A stretch of DNA of 32,307 nucleotides from an uncultured Corynebacterium sp. Lineage in GTDB: Bacteria > Actinomycetota > Actinomycetes > Mycobacteriales > Mycobacteriaceae. A model generated the notes under the pieces. It had not been told where the DNA came from. It saw nothing but the letters and a program-made list of their open reading frames with translations, and did not search any database. Every line of letters starts with the position of its first letter. Positions within the stretch are counted from its first letter, which is position 1. The stretch covers positions 1 to 32,307 of the forward strand of contig NZ_CABTZR010000023.1 of assembly GCF_902489365.1 (NCBI RefSeq), in the 5' to 3' direction. Below are positions 9,169 to 16,992 of this stretch, one piece after another. The position numbers and the translations under genes were made by a program.

Positions 9169-9432
9169 ATGACCGTGGGACCTTTGGAAATCGGCCTTGT
9201 CGTTCTCGTTATCGTGCTGTTGTTCGGCGCTAAGAAGCTGCCAGAGCTAGCACGCTCTATGGGCCGGTCCATGCGCATCTTCAAGTCTGAAGTTAAAGAA
9301 ATGAAGGAAGAGAACAACACTCCTGAGCAGCAGGCCCAGATTGCTGCTTCCAAGAAGAATGACGAAGACTTCTGGAATAGCCCGGAGATGCAGCCGCGCG
9401 CTTCTAAGCCGGCTGACGGAAACCAGAACTAA
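9169..9432 (+). CDS. tatA: Sec-independent protein translocase subunit TatA
   Basis: This 87-residue protein has one N-terminal membrane helix (about residues 6-20), the hinge GAKKLPELARSMG, an amphipathic helix and a polar tail, the standard TatA layout. It multimerises to form the twin-arginine export pore. The ATG at 9169 follows the purine-rich tract GAAAGAAGGGG (9151-9161); the open frame upstream to 9097 has no family similarity. It is followed by tatC after a 99-base gap holding a perfect hairpin. The pafC-tatA-tatC-helY order is shared with mycobacteria. Confidence 0.93.
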   Translation: MTVGPLEIGLVVLVIVLLFGAKKLPELARSMGRSMRIFKSEVKEMKEENNTPEQQAQIAASKKNDEDFWNSPEMQPRASKPADGNQN

Positions 9433-9457
9433 TAAACTTTCTTGGCAGGCTGGGCAG

Positions 9458-9476
9458 GCTCCGAGTTTCTCGGAGC
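9458..9476 (+). other. Perfect hairpin between tatA and tatC
   Basis: GCTCCGAG (9458-9465), a TTT loop and CTCGGAGC (9469-9476) form an 8-base-pair perfect stem. No T-run follows, so it is not a classic intrinsic terminator. It may protect the 3' end of tatA mRNA or partly reduce read-through into tatC, in line with the known excess of TatA over TatC. Confidence 0.55.
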
Positions 9477-9531
9477 AACGAAGCGCTAAGGCCTTGCTTG
9501 CCGCCGTGGGCTTTTCTGTGGAGGTCTTGCT

Positions 9532-10620
9532 TTGAGTACAGCGAGTACACCGTCGAGTGCTACTTCTAAAGCGCGGAAGCAAAAATGGAGCTCAAAGTTA
9601 CGCCGCAAGCCCAAGAATCCAACGGGGGAGATGACACTAGTCCAGCACCTCCAGGAGCTGCGCCGACGCATCGTCATTTCCCTTCTCGCTCTCGTTGTGG
9701 GCGCCATCATCGGTTTCATCTGGTACCAGAACGCCCCGTTTGGGCTATCACCGCTGGGCGAAATCCTGCGCGGTCCTTACTGTTCGCTACCTGAGGAAAA
9801 GCGTATTTCTTTCAGCGCCGACGGTGAGTGCCGCCTGCTCGCCACCAGCCCGTTCGAAATGCTGCTATTGCGCCTCAAGGTCGGTGCGTTGGCCGGCACC
9901 GTATTGTCCTCACCGGTCTGGCTCTACCAAATCTGGGCCTTCATCGTGCCCGGCCTGCACAAGAACGAACGCCGCTTTACCTTCTTGTTTGTCTCGACAG
10001 CGGTTCTGCTTTTCGTCCTCGGCGCCGTTCTTGCCTACGTCATCCTTTCTGTGGGCCTGGAGTTCCTCATGGGCATAGGCGAGGAGTACCAGACTGCAGC
10101 GCTGACAGGTGAGCGTTACTTCTACTTCTTGCTGGCGTTGCTCCTGATTTTCGGCGTGAGCTTTGAGATCCCATTACTCGTGGTCTGCCTCAACCTCATT
10201 GGTGTCTTGGAGTATGACCACGTCAAGGACAAGCGTCGCATCATCATTGTCGCCATCATGATTTTCGCGGCGGTTGTCACACCGGGCCAAGAGCCCTTCT
10301 CAATGTTGGTCTTGGCCGGTGCCCTCGTAATCCTTGTCGAGATAGCTTTCCAGTTCTGCCGCATCAACGACAAGCGTCAGAAGCGCCAGCGCCCAGACTG
10401 GATGGACTTGGATGATGAAACTGCTTCTTCGTTGGATGAAGGTCCGGGTGCCATTGGCGCACCAACTCCGGTATCTGCGCCCACTAACGTTTCTGCGTCA
10501 TCGACGCCGGTGTCTTCCAGGCCTGGCGCCCCGGTTTCGAGCGGTGAAGCTCGGGTGTCGAAGCCTCAACAGACGAACACTCAGCCCCCGCAGAGCGGCT
10601 TTTTCGACGACGTTCTCTAG
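9532..10620 (+). CDS. tatC: Sec-independent protein translocase subunit TatC
   Basis: This is a 362-residue six-helix membrane protein that recognises twin-arginine signal peptides. The family hallmark MTLVQHLQELRRRI precedes the first helix. Further hydrophobic segments lie roughly at residues 43-62, 118-140, 155-178, 198-220, 237-250 and 258-275. A long polar C-terminal tail (about 285-362, rich in Pro, Ser, Thr and Val) makes it longer than typical TatC. The start is a TTG at 9532 with GGAGG (9520-9524) at good distance. The next in-frame ATG, at the family hallmark, would remove the basic N-terminal 32 residues. Confidence 0.92.
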   Translation: MSTASTPSSATSKARKQKWSSKLRRKPKNPTGEMTLVQHLQELRRRIVISLLALVVGAIIGFIWYQNAPFGLSPLGEILRGPYCSLPEEKRISFSADGECRLLATSPFEMLLLRLKVGALAGTVLSSPVWLYQIWAFIVPGLHKNERRFTFLFVSTAVLLFVLGAVLAYVILSVGLEFLMGIGEEYQTAALTGERYFYFLLALLLIFGVSFEIPLLVVCLNLIGVLEYDHVKDKRRIIIVAIMIFAAVVTPGQEPFSMLVLAGALVILVEIAFQFCRINDKRQKRQRPDWMDLDDETASSLDEGPGAIGAPTPVSAPTNVSASSTPVSSRPGAPVSSGEARVSKPQQTNTQPPQSGFFDDVL

Positions 10621-10664
10621 CCTCGTCAGCCTTCTTAGGGATCTTGTTCAATCGTTCTGCTTGG

Positions 10665-10679
10665 CGCCGGGGACCGGCG
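10665..10679 (+). terminator. Short hairpin after tatC, weak terminator candidate
   Basis: CGCCGG, a GGA loop and CCGGCG form a 6-base-pair GC-only stem 45 bases after the tatC stop. Only TATTAG follows, so any termination would be weak. It lies just upstream of the candidate helY promoter. Confidence 0.35.
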
Positions 10680-10681
10680 TA

Positions 10682-10718
10682 TTAGCAGGCGGTGTCTGAC
10701 AGGTACCCTGGGGACTTA
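10682..10718 (+). promoter_or_regulatory. Candidate leaderless promoter of helY
   Basis: TTAGCA (10682-10687), a 16-base spacer and TACCCT (10704-10709) place the start point at or just before ATG 10718. GGGG directly after the -10 is too close to the ATG to be a good ribosome binding site. The geometry matches the arc and pepQ promoters in this window. Confidence 0.45.
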
Positions 10719-13531
10719 TGACACTGACGCATATGGACGAGTTCACCCAAGCACTGCCGTACTCACTGGATGACTTCCAGATCCAGGGATGCCAAGCCGT
10801 GGAAGACGGCCACGGCGTTTTGGTCTGTGCACCCACGGGCGCAGGTAAGACCGTAGTCGGTGAGTTCGCGGTGTCTTTGGCGCTGCGCCAGGGAACCCGC
10901 TGTTTCTACACCACTCCCATCAAGGCGCTGAGTAACCAGAAGTATCACGACCTAGTTGATGCACATGGGGAGGATGCTGTTGGGCTCTTGACCGGTGATG
11001 TCTCCATCAACTCTTCCGCGGACATCCTCGTGATGACCACTGAGGTCCTGCGCAACATGATTTATGCGGGCTCTGGCGCTTTGGATCGCTTGACCCACGT
11101 GGTAATGGATGAGATCCACTTCTTGGCCGACGCCTCACGCGGCGCAGTGTGGGAAGAGGTCATCCTCAATCTTGAGGAGCACGTCTCCATTATTGGTTTG
11201 TCGGCAACGGTGTCCAACTCCGAGGAGTTCGGCCGGTGGCTGACCACCGTGCGCGGGGATACCAAGGTCATCGTCACCGAAAAGCGCCCCGTTCCGCTGG
11301 ATCAGTGGATGATGGTCGGCCGCAAAATCTATCCGCTCTTTGAACCCGGCTCAGGCGGCCAGGTAAACGCTGAACTGGCGCGGCGCATCCAGCGCCTAGA
11401 GGCGGGCGATACCGATAATGGCCGCACAGACTATGCCCAGAACCGTGCGAGCTTCCGCGCCCGCGCCCGTCACAAAGGTGGCGGGCGCCACGGCCGGCAC
11501 AGTGATCGGCGCAGCGGCGCACCCCGCGTGCAAGACCGCTACCGGCCGCTGGGCCGCCCGGAGGTACTCAAAGAGCTGCAGGCCATGGAGATGCTGCCGG
11601 CGATTACCTTCATCTTCTCTCGTGCGGGCTGCGACGGTGCGTTGTATCAGTGCTTGCGCTCCCGAATGGTGTTGACCTCCCAAGAGGAGGCCACCGAGAT
11701 CAAGGCCATCGTCGATAAGGGCGTGGAAGGCATTCCGGAGGAGGACCTCAAGGTCCTTGATTTCAAACGTTGGCGCGAAGCACTCTCACGTGGCTTCGCC
11801 GCGCACCACGCGGGCATGCTGCCGGCCTTTAGACACATCGTGGAGGAACTGTTCGTCAAGGGCCTCGTCCGGGCAGTCTTCGCCACCGAAACGTTGGCCC
11901 TAGGAATAAACATGCCGGCGCGCACCGTGGTGTTGGAAAAGCTGGTGAAATTTAACGGCGAGGCACACGTGGATCTGACACCGGGCCAGTACACACAGCT
12001 CACCGGCCGCGCCGGTAGGCGAGGCATCGATACCTTGGGCAATGCCGTCGTGCAGTGGGCACCCGCCATGGATCCCGCCGCGGTGGCGGGGCTTGCATCA
12101 ACTCGTACCTATCCGCTTATTTCTACCTTCGAGCCCGGCTACAACATGGCCATCAACCTGCTGGGCATGCTCGGCTTTGATGACTCGCTGCGCCTGTTAG
12201 AAAAGTCTTTCGCCCAGTTCCAGGCGGATGGATCCGTTGTGGAGGAAACCCGTGAGATTGAACGTGCCGAGCACCGCGTTCGGGAGCTGCGCGCACAGTT
12301 GGATCAGGCCGTGGATAACTTGGCACCGCCGGCCACCGATGGCGAAGACCCAGCTGAGATCCTCATGGATTATATGCGGCTGCGCCGCGCACTAACTGAC
12401 GAGGAGAAGACAGCCCGAGCCTCCAAGAAGGAGGAGCGGCACAAGGAGGTCGCGGCTGTCTTGGGCCGGCTGCAGGTCGGTGAGGTCATCGCTATCGCCA
12501 CCAAGAAGCGACCAACGCTGGCTGTCGTAATCACCCCGGCAAACCAGACTGCTGATCCACGTCCCTGGGTTACCACGGAGACCGGGTGGTCTGGGCGCAT
12601 CGACTCCGCCGGCATTGATAATCCGCCGATCGTCGTCGGACACATGAAGCTCCCGCGCGCAGCGCAGAAGAACCCGCGCCGCCATACCCGATTTGTCCAG
12701 GAGGCCTTCAAGCGCAATTACTACAAGCGACCGAAGAAGATGCGCACCGAGCCGCGTAATCGCCCCAACAAGAAGATCGCGCAATTGCGCGATGCCCTCC
12801 GCGAACATCCAGTGCACCATTGGCCCGCGACCGACCGCGAGCAGCTGGCCGGGGTGGCGCAGAAGCTGGCACGCCGCGAACGCGAGCTAGCCAGGCTTGA
12901 GGATAAGGTCGAGCGCGCCACGGATACCCTTGGCCGCACCTTCGAGCGCATCGTGGATCTGCTGGCGGAGATGGACTACGTGGAGTTTGATGGTTACGGC
13001 GAAAACCGCGAGCCGGTCATCACGGATGAAGGTGAGCGCCTGGCCAAAATCCACTCCGAATCGGACCTGCTGGTGGCGCAATGCCTCAAGCGCGGTATCT
13101 GGAACGACCTCGACCCTGCGGAGCTGGCCGGTGTGGCCTCCCTCTGTGTCTTCGAAAACCGCAAGACCACTCGCGGGGAACCCGGCGCGGCCACTGACGC
13201 GATGGCGGATGCCATGAACGCAACCTGGCGCATCTACACCGAGCTCGTCGCCGATGAGAAGCGCCATAACCTGCCGCAAACGAGGGAGCCGGAGCCTTCT
13301 TTTGCACTAGCTATCCACCAGTGGACGGCGGGCGCGCCGCTGGCCTATTGCATGGCCGCGGCTAATGAGTCAGGCGCGGAGCTGACTCCTGGTGACTTTG
13401 TCCGCTGGTGCCGTCAGGTCATTGACCTGCTTCAGCAGGTGGCGAAGACGGGCTACGAGGACGAAATTCGCCGTAATGCCCGGCGCGCCATTGACGCGAT
13501 CCAGCGCGGTGTCGTCGCCATCGGTGCCTAG
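10718..13531 (+). CDS. helY: Ski2-like DExH-box RNA helicase HelY
   Basis: This 937-residue superfamily 2 helicase resembles Ski2/Mtr4 and mycobacterial HelY (Rv2092c type). Motif I is APTGAGKT (38-45) and motif II is DEIH (131-134). Motif III is in LSATVSN and motif VI in QLTGRAGRRGID. A low-complexity basic insert with many Arg, His and Gly (about residues 240-275) interrupts the two RecA domains. The C-terminal third carries a coiled, charged region and a DSHCT-type domain. A second in-frame ATG lies at 10733. The likely role is RNA unwinding in decay or processing, inferred from family. Confidence 0.92.
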   Translation: MTLTHMDEFTQALPYSLDDFQIQGCQAVEDGHGVLVCAPTGAGKTVVGEFAVSLALRQGTRCFYTTPIKALSNQKYHDLVDAHGEDAVGLLTGDVSINSSADILVMTTEVLRNMIYAGSGALDRLTHVVMDEIHFLADASRGAVWEEVILNLEEHVSIIGLSATVSNSEEFGRWLTTVRGDTKVIVTEKRPVPLDQWMMVGRKIYPLFEPGSGGQVNAELARRIQRLEAGDTDNGRTDYAQNRASFRARARHKGGGRHGRHSDRRSGAPRVQDRYRPLGRPEVLKELQAMEMLPAITFIFSRAGCDGALYQCLRSRMVLTSQEEATEIKAIVDKGVEGIPEEDLKVLDFKRWREALSRGFAAHHAGMLPAFRHIVEELFVKGLVRAVFATETLALGINMPARTVVLEKLVKFNGEAHVDLTPGQYTQLTGRAGRRGIDTLGNAVVQWAPAMDPAAVAGLASTRTYPLISTFEPGYNMAINLLGMLGFDDSLRLLEKSFAQFQADGSVVEETREIERAEHRVRELRAQLDQAVDNLAPPATDGEDPAEILMDYMRLRRALTDEEKTARASKKEERHKEVAAVLGRLQVGEVIAIATKKRPTLAVVITPANQTADPRPWVTTETGWSGRIDSAGIDNPPIVVGHMKLPRAAQKNPRRHTRFVQEAFKRNYYKRPKKMRTEPRNRPNKKIAQLRDALREHPVHHWPATDREQLAGVAQKLARRERELARLEDKVERATDTLGRTFERIVDLLAEMDYVEFDGYGENREPVITDEGERLAKIHSESDLLVAQCLKRGIWNDLDPAELAGVASLCVFENRKTTRGEPGAATDAMADAMNATWRIYTELVADEKRHNLPQTREPEPSFALAIHQWTAGAPLAYCMAAANESGAELTPGDFVRWCRQVIDLLQQVAKTGYEDEIRRNARRAIDAIQRGVVAIGA

Positions 13532-13540
13532 CCTTAGCGC

Positions 13541-14170
13541 CTAGTCTTCGGAGCCACCCCGAAGCAGCGCCGTGGCTGCCGCAGCGATTGCTTGGCGATG
13601 GGGCGCAACGAGCGCCACGGTGGCGAGCTTGAGGTTGCGCCCCAGCGGGTTAAGTATGAGGGCTTGCGTACCGATGACGGCGTCATCGACTAAAGCTGGA
13701 CCGCCCGAGTCACCTTTGACTGCCGGAATCGTGTTGAAGACAAATCCGGCGGGGGAGACTGTGGTGCGGAAGTCAATGGACCAGGTGCGGAAGAAGGGAA
13801 GGAGAAAAAGCCCACTGCGTTGCTGGGCACGGCGAGCTTTTCCGCCGTATCCCCAGGTGGTGACTGGGGCGCGGAATGGTGGGGTGCTTTTTGCAAGCCC
13901 AGGAAGGTCCCGGGGAGGGGTCGGCCGGTCTAGCAAGCACAGCGCCATGTCGGTCCCGTCAATCGTGCGCACGGCGGCCACGCGCCGGTTGAACCCGCCA
14001 CTCACCTTGTAGTGATCACCTTTGTCTAGTCCGCCGCGGAAGAAGTGGGTGCAAGTCAGAACCAACCGGGTTGCCTGCTGGGTGCGGGGGCCTAAGGACG
14101 CATCGATGAGCACTCCCGAGCAATAGCTTGAGCGATTACGGATCTTGACGGCAGCGCGATGGGAATTCAC
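13541..14170 (-). CDS. Trypsin-fold (S1-like) serine protease without signal peptide
   Basis: This 209-residue protein has a complete chymotrypsin-type triad: His42 in LTCTHFF, Asp74 in GTDMAL and Ser155 in GDSGGPAL. The pattern CSGVLI before the His is typical of the first barrel. Cys17 and Cys40 could form the disulfide near the active site, although Cys40 lies before rather than after the His. The start is a GTG at 14170, which already sits at the mature N-terminus of the fold. An in-frame stop lies a short way upstream, so there is no room for a signal peptide. It is convergent with helY (9-base gap) and divergent from pepQ. Substrate and location are unknown. Confidence 0.82.
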   Translation of the reverse strand: MNSHRAAVKIRNRSSYCSGVLIDASLGPRTQQATRLVLTCTHFFRGGLDKGDHYKVSGGFNRRVAAVRTIDGTDMALCLLDRPTPPRDLPGLAKSTPPFRAPVTTWGYGGKARRAQQRSGLFLLPFFRTWSIDFRTTVSPAGFVFNTIPAVKGDSGGPALVDDAVIGTQALILNPLGRNLKLATVALVAPHRQAIAAAATALLRGGSED

Positions 14171-14177
14171 GCCTCCC

Positions 14178-14183
14178 AGCTTA
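14178..14183 (-). promoter_or_regulatory. -10 element of the serine protease gene
   Basis: On the minus strand TAAGCT is followed by 7 bases and then the GTG start at 14170, giving a likely leaderless transcript. GGGAGG lies between but is too close to the start to work as a normal ribosome binding site. I see no good -35. The element overlaps the -35 of the opposing pepQ promoter. Confidence 0.45.
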
Positions 14184-14208
14184 ACTGGACGAAGGCGGGC
14201 GGTAGGCT
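14181..14208 (+). promoter_or_regulatory. Candidate leaderless promoter of pepQ
   Basis: TTAACT (14181-14186), a 16-base spacer and TAGGCT (14203-14208) precede ATG 14216 by 7 bases. No ribosome binding site is present, so the transcript probably starts at the ATG. Confidence 0.55.
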
Positions 14209-14215
14209 AACTATC

Positions 14216-15331
14216 ATGACTGATTATGCGTCCCGACTAAGCCGTTCCCGCGCTATCGCCGCTGCTAAGGGCATCGACATCCTGTTAGTGGGGACAGGCG
14301 CCGAATTCGCGTACCTCACCGGTTCGTGGGTTTCCTCCCACGAGCGCCTGACCTGCTTGGTTATCCGCCCCGATGCCGAACCGGTAATCGTCGCCCCCAG
14401 CACCGACATTGAGTCGCTTCAGGGCGTTGCAGCCCAGCTAGTGGGATGGAGCGATGGGCAGGATCCCTATGCGCTGGCCTTGGGAGGTGTGCGCCCTACC
14501 ACCGTTGCCTTGGGGTCCTCACTCACCGCCGATCACGTACTGCGCTTTCAGTCCGCAATTGACAACCTGGAGGCGAAGTCCACGAAAGAACAGCACGCTG
14601 CAAAGTATGTTCTGGCCACCGAGGCCCTCGCCGAGCTTTTTACCCGCAAGGATCCAGATGAGGTGGCTGAGCTACGCGCTGCAGCGGCGGCTATCGACGC
14701 TGTACACGCCGAGGTGCCGCGCCTCCTGCAGCCGGGGCGCACCGAGGCCGACGTAGCCGCAGATCTGCGGGAGCTCATTCTGCGCGAGCACCGCGAGGTA
14801 GATTTCATCATCGTGGGCTCCGGTCCGAATGGAGCCAATCCACACTATGACTTTGGGGACCGAGTACTCGCCGCCGGCGATCCCGTGGTAGTGGATATTG
14901 GCGGCACGCTGCCCTCGGGCTATCACTCCGACTGCACCCGCACCTACGTGGTTGGCGCCGATCCTGCTGCCGCGCCGGCAGAGTTTCGTGAGGCTTACGC
15001 GGTCCTAGAGAAGGCCCAGGCTGACGGACGAGCTGCCGCGCGCCCGGGTGCGACCGCCCAGGAGATCGACCGTGCCACGCGCAGTGTGATTGAAGACGCC
15101 GGTTGGGGTGAGTTCTTCACGCACCGCACCGGGCACGGCATTGGCTTGTCGACGCACGAGGAGCCTTTCATCATGAAAGGAAACGAGCTGGAGCTTGCCG
15201 AGTCCATGGCCTTTTCGATCGAGCCGGGCATTTACGTGCCGGGCAAGTGGGGTATGCGTCTTGAAGACATCGTGGTGGCCACCGAATCCGGCTATGAATC
15301 CCTGAACCAGGCACCGAGGGGGTTGCGCTAA
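14216..15331 (+). CDS. pepQ: M24 family Xaa-Pro aminopeptidase/dipeptidase
   Basis: This 371-residue cytosolic metallopeptidase has the pita-bread fold and cleaves peptides at Xaa-Pro bonds. An N-terminal creatinase-like domain covers about residues 1-140. The catalytic domain shows the five metal ligands: Asp228 (VVDIGG), Asp239 (YHSDCTRTY), His307 (RTGHGIGLSTHEEP), Glu336 (SIEPGIY) and Glu350 (RLEDIV). ATG 14216 is chosen because the leaderless promoter fits it and the protein then begins MTDYASRLSRSRA; the longer frame to 14159 crosses the promoter. The stop overlaps the next start by one base (TAATG), so the two genes are co-translated. Confidence 0.92.
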   Translation: MTDYASRLSRSRAIAAAKGIDILLVGTGAEFAYLTGSWVSSHERLTCLVIRPDAEPVIVAPSTDIESLQGVAAQLVGWSDGQDPYALALGGVRPTTVALGSSLTADHVLRFQSAIDNLEAKSTKEQHAAKYVLATEALAELFTRKDPDEVAELRAAAAAIDAVHAEVPRLLQPGRTEADVAADLRELILREHREVDFIIVGSGPNGANPHYDFGDRVLAAGDPVVVDIGGTLPSGYHSDCTRTYVVGADPAAAPAEFREAYAVLEKAQADGRAAARPGATAQEIDRATRSVIEDAGWGEFFTHRTGHGIGLSTHEEPFIMKGNELELAESMAFSIEPGIYVPGKWGMRLEDIVVATESGYESLNQAPRGLR

Positions 15332-16086
15332 TGGGAGAAACTGGCGCGCTACTGATCCTAGGCGGGCGCAGCGATATCGGTGGGGAGCTTGCACGTCGGC
15401 TGTGTGAGGGTCGCCCGGTGGTTCTCGCCGCGCGGGGTGAACACGGTATAGACGGGCTGCGCTCCGAACTCCTAAGCAGGGGAGCGACGTCCGTGCACAC
15501 GCTGTCCTTCGACGCCACAGATGTCTCCTCCCACCGCGCGGTCATCGAACAAGCCGCAGCACTCGCAGAGGGAGAGATCACCACGGCCGTCGTTGCCTTC
15601 GGAATACTGGGCGATCAGGAGCGCGCGGAGCACGACGAAGCCCACGCCTTCGACATAGCGCTGGTGGACTATGCAGCGCAGGTATCCATGCTCACCGTGC
15701 TTGCCGACGTCATGACGAGAGGGCACATCGTGGCCTTTTCCTCCATCGCTGGGTGGCGCGCCCGCCGGGCTAACTATGTCTATGGCTCGACCAAGGCAGG
15801 CCTAGATGCCTTCTGCCAAGGCTTGGCAGATCGTTTGCACGGCAGCGGCCTAGCTCTGATCACCGCGCGCCCCGGCTTCGTCATTGGATCCATGACTCAG
15901 GGGATGAAACCCGCGCCCTTGTCGGTGACCCCTGACGTTGTGGCCCAAGCGGTGGTCCAGGCCATTGAGTCCTCGGTGGGATCGCGGCCGTCTTCCTGCA
16001 CGCTATGGATTCCACGGCCTCTTCAGCTCTTGGCGTGGGTGATGAAGCTGGTACCGCGTCCCATCTGGCGGCACATGCCGCGCTAA
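15331..16086 (+). CDS. DprE2-like short-chain dehydrogenase/reductase
   Basis: This 251-residue SDR closely resembles DprE2, the NAD(P)H-dependent reductase that completes the conversion of decaprenylphosphoryl-ribose to the arabinose donor for cell-wall arabinan. Visible features are the cofactor motif LGGRSDIGGELA (residues 10-21), VVAFGILGD, SSIAGWRARRANYVYGSTKAG with catalytic Tyr151 and Lys155, and a C-terminus ending PRPIWRHMPR like DprE2. C. glutamicum has two DprE2-like proteins reported as partly redundant, only one of which lies next to dprE1. The absence of dprE1 here suggests this is the second copy. It is translationally coupled to pepQ. Substrate assignment is inference. Confidence 0.82.
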   Translation: MGETGALLILGGRSDIGGELARRLCEGRPVVLAARGEHGIDGLRSELLSRGATSVHTLSFDATDVSSHRAVIEQAAALAEGEITTAVVAFGILGDQERAEHDEAHAFDIALVDYAAQVSMLTVLADVMTRGHIVAFSSIAGWRARRANYVYGSTKAGLDAFCQGLADRLHGSGLALITARPGFVIGSMTQGMKPAPLSVTPDVVAQAVVQAIESSVGSRPSSCTLWIPRPLQLLAWVMKLVPRPIWRHMPR

Positions 16087-16922
16087 CGGTGCCCGAGGAC
16101 AGGAGAGTTCGCATCGAAGATGAATCCGCGCGGTGCAAGGACGCGCAACACAACGTCAGCATCTCCCTCGGCTAGATCGTGGATGACCAATCCGCGCCAA
16201 GGGGTTACCGAGATGGGAGCGCCCAGCTGGGCGATAAGCCCGGCGTATTCTCCGGGCAGCACGCCATCCTGCAGGCCCGCACCCAGATCGACGCGGCCGG
16301 GCTCCGTGTGCTCAGTCAGCCAGCCGATGGGCAAGGAGGGCGCGGCAGAGGCAGCACGCGTCGGTGAGGGGAAGCCATCGATGGCTTCAGGACGCTGAGC
16401 AGATAGCTCGAGCACGTAGTCCACGAGCTGAGAAATAGCATCGTCTAGTTCTAGGGCTGGACCGGTCACCGCCCCCTCTCGGATCACGCGTGCGGAATCG
16501 GCGCCCACGTCTCCTCCCGCGTTAGCTCCGGATAGTTGGAGCCCAGCCGCCACACCGTGTGAGAGGAGATCACCAGCGCCGCTATCCACACCGAAAAGCG
16601 CGGCATGGGCTATCGCGGGGGCGTCCTGATCGACGTCGGCTAGGGCTTCCGCAATCCGCTGCGCTACCTGACGGGCGCGCAGCGACAGGGGAGAGGCTAG
16701 TACGTGGGCGGCGGTCGTGGGCAGGGGGACGTCGCCAAGCACCTGCGCATTGTCGACGCCTCGCAGGCTGATGACGCTGTGCTGCTCTAGGTACACATTG
16801 CCATCGCCATGTTCCCTGGCGGCCTGGCCCAGAGCGAGCCACTGCTCGGGAGTAACAACGCCGCCGGCGGGATGGAAGCGCAAGGTATCGGATTCGGGAT
16901 GCTTCGACTCAGGGAGGGACAT
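16083..16922 (-). CDS. CobG-like protein, truncated before the iron-sulfur site
   Basis: This 279-residue protein has two nitrite/sulfite reductase ferredoxin-like half-domains. The first is at about residues 12-60 (TLRFHPAGGVVTPEQW, VYLEQHSVISLRG) and the second at 197-272 (LPIGWLTE, VDLGAGLQDGVLPG, VTPWRGLVI). It resembles the N-terminal half of precorrin-3B synthase CobG. It stops at FDANSPVLGHR, just where CobG continues into the cysteine motif binding the 4Fe-4S/siroheme centre. It contains no cysteine at all. It cannot be a normal CobG, and no other cobalamin genes are nearby. Its stop overlaps that of the SDR gene by two bases, convergent. The ATG follows TAGACT (minus strand, 16931-16936) by 8 bases, so it may be leaderless. 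Confidence 0.75.
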   Translation of the reverse strand: MSLPESKHPESDTLRFHPAGGVVTPEQWLALGQAAREHGDGNVYLEQHSVISLRGVDNAQVLGDVPLPTTAAHVLASPLSLRARQVAQRIAEALADVDQDAPAIAHAALFGVDSGAGDLLSHGVAAGLQLSGANAGGDVGADSARVIREGAVTGPALELDDAISQLVDYVLELSAQRPEAIDGFPSPTRAASAAPSLPIGWLTEHTEPGRVDLGAGLQDGVLPGEYAGLIAQLGAPISVTPWRGLVIHDLAEGDADVVLRVLAPRGFIFDANSPVLGHR

Positions 16923-16979
16923 GGTGGGACAGTCTAATCGCTCTGGGAGGGTCTACTGCGAAGCGCCAGGCCCAGCAAG

Positions 16980-16985
16980 TATGGT
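16980..16985 (+). promoter_or_regulatory. -10 element of fxsA
   Basis: TATGGT is followed by 7 bases and ATG 16993, giving a probable leaderless transcript for the fxsA-lnt-ppm1 operon. I see no clear -35. It lies 44 bases from the opposing -10 (TAGACT) of the CobG-like gene. Confidence 0.4.
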
Positions 16986-16992
16986 GGGCTGC

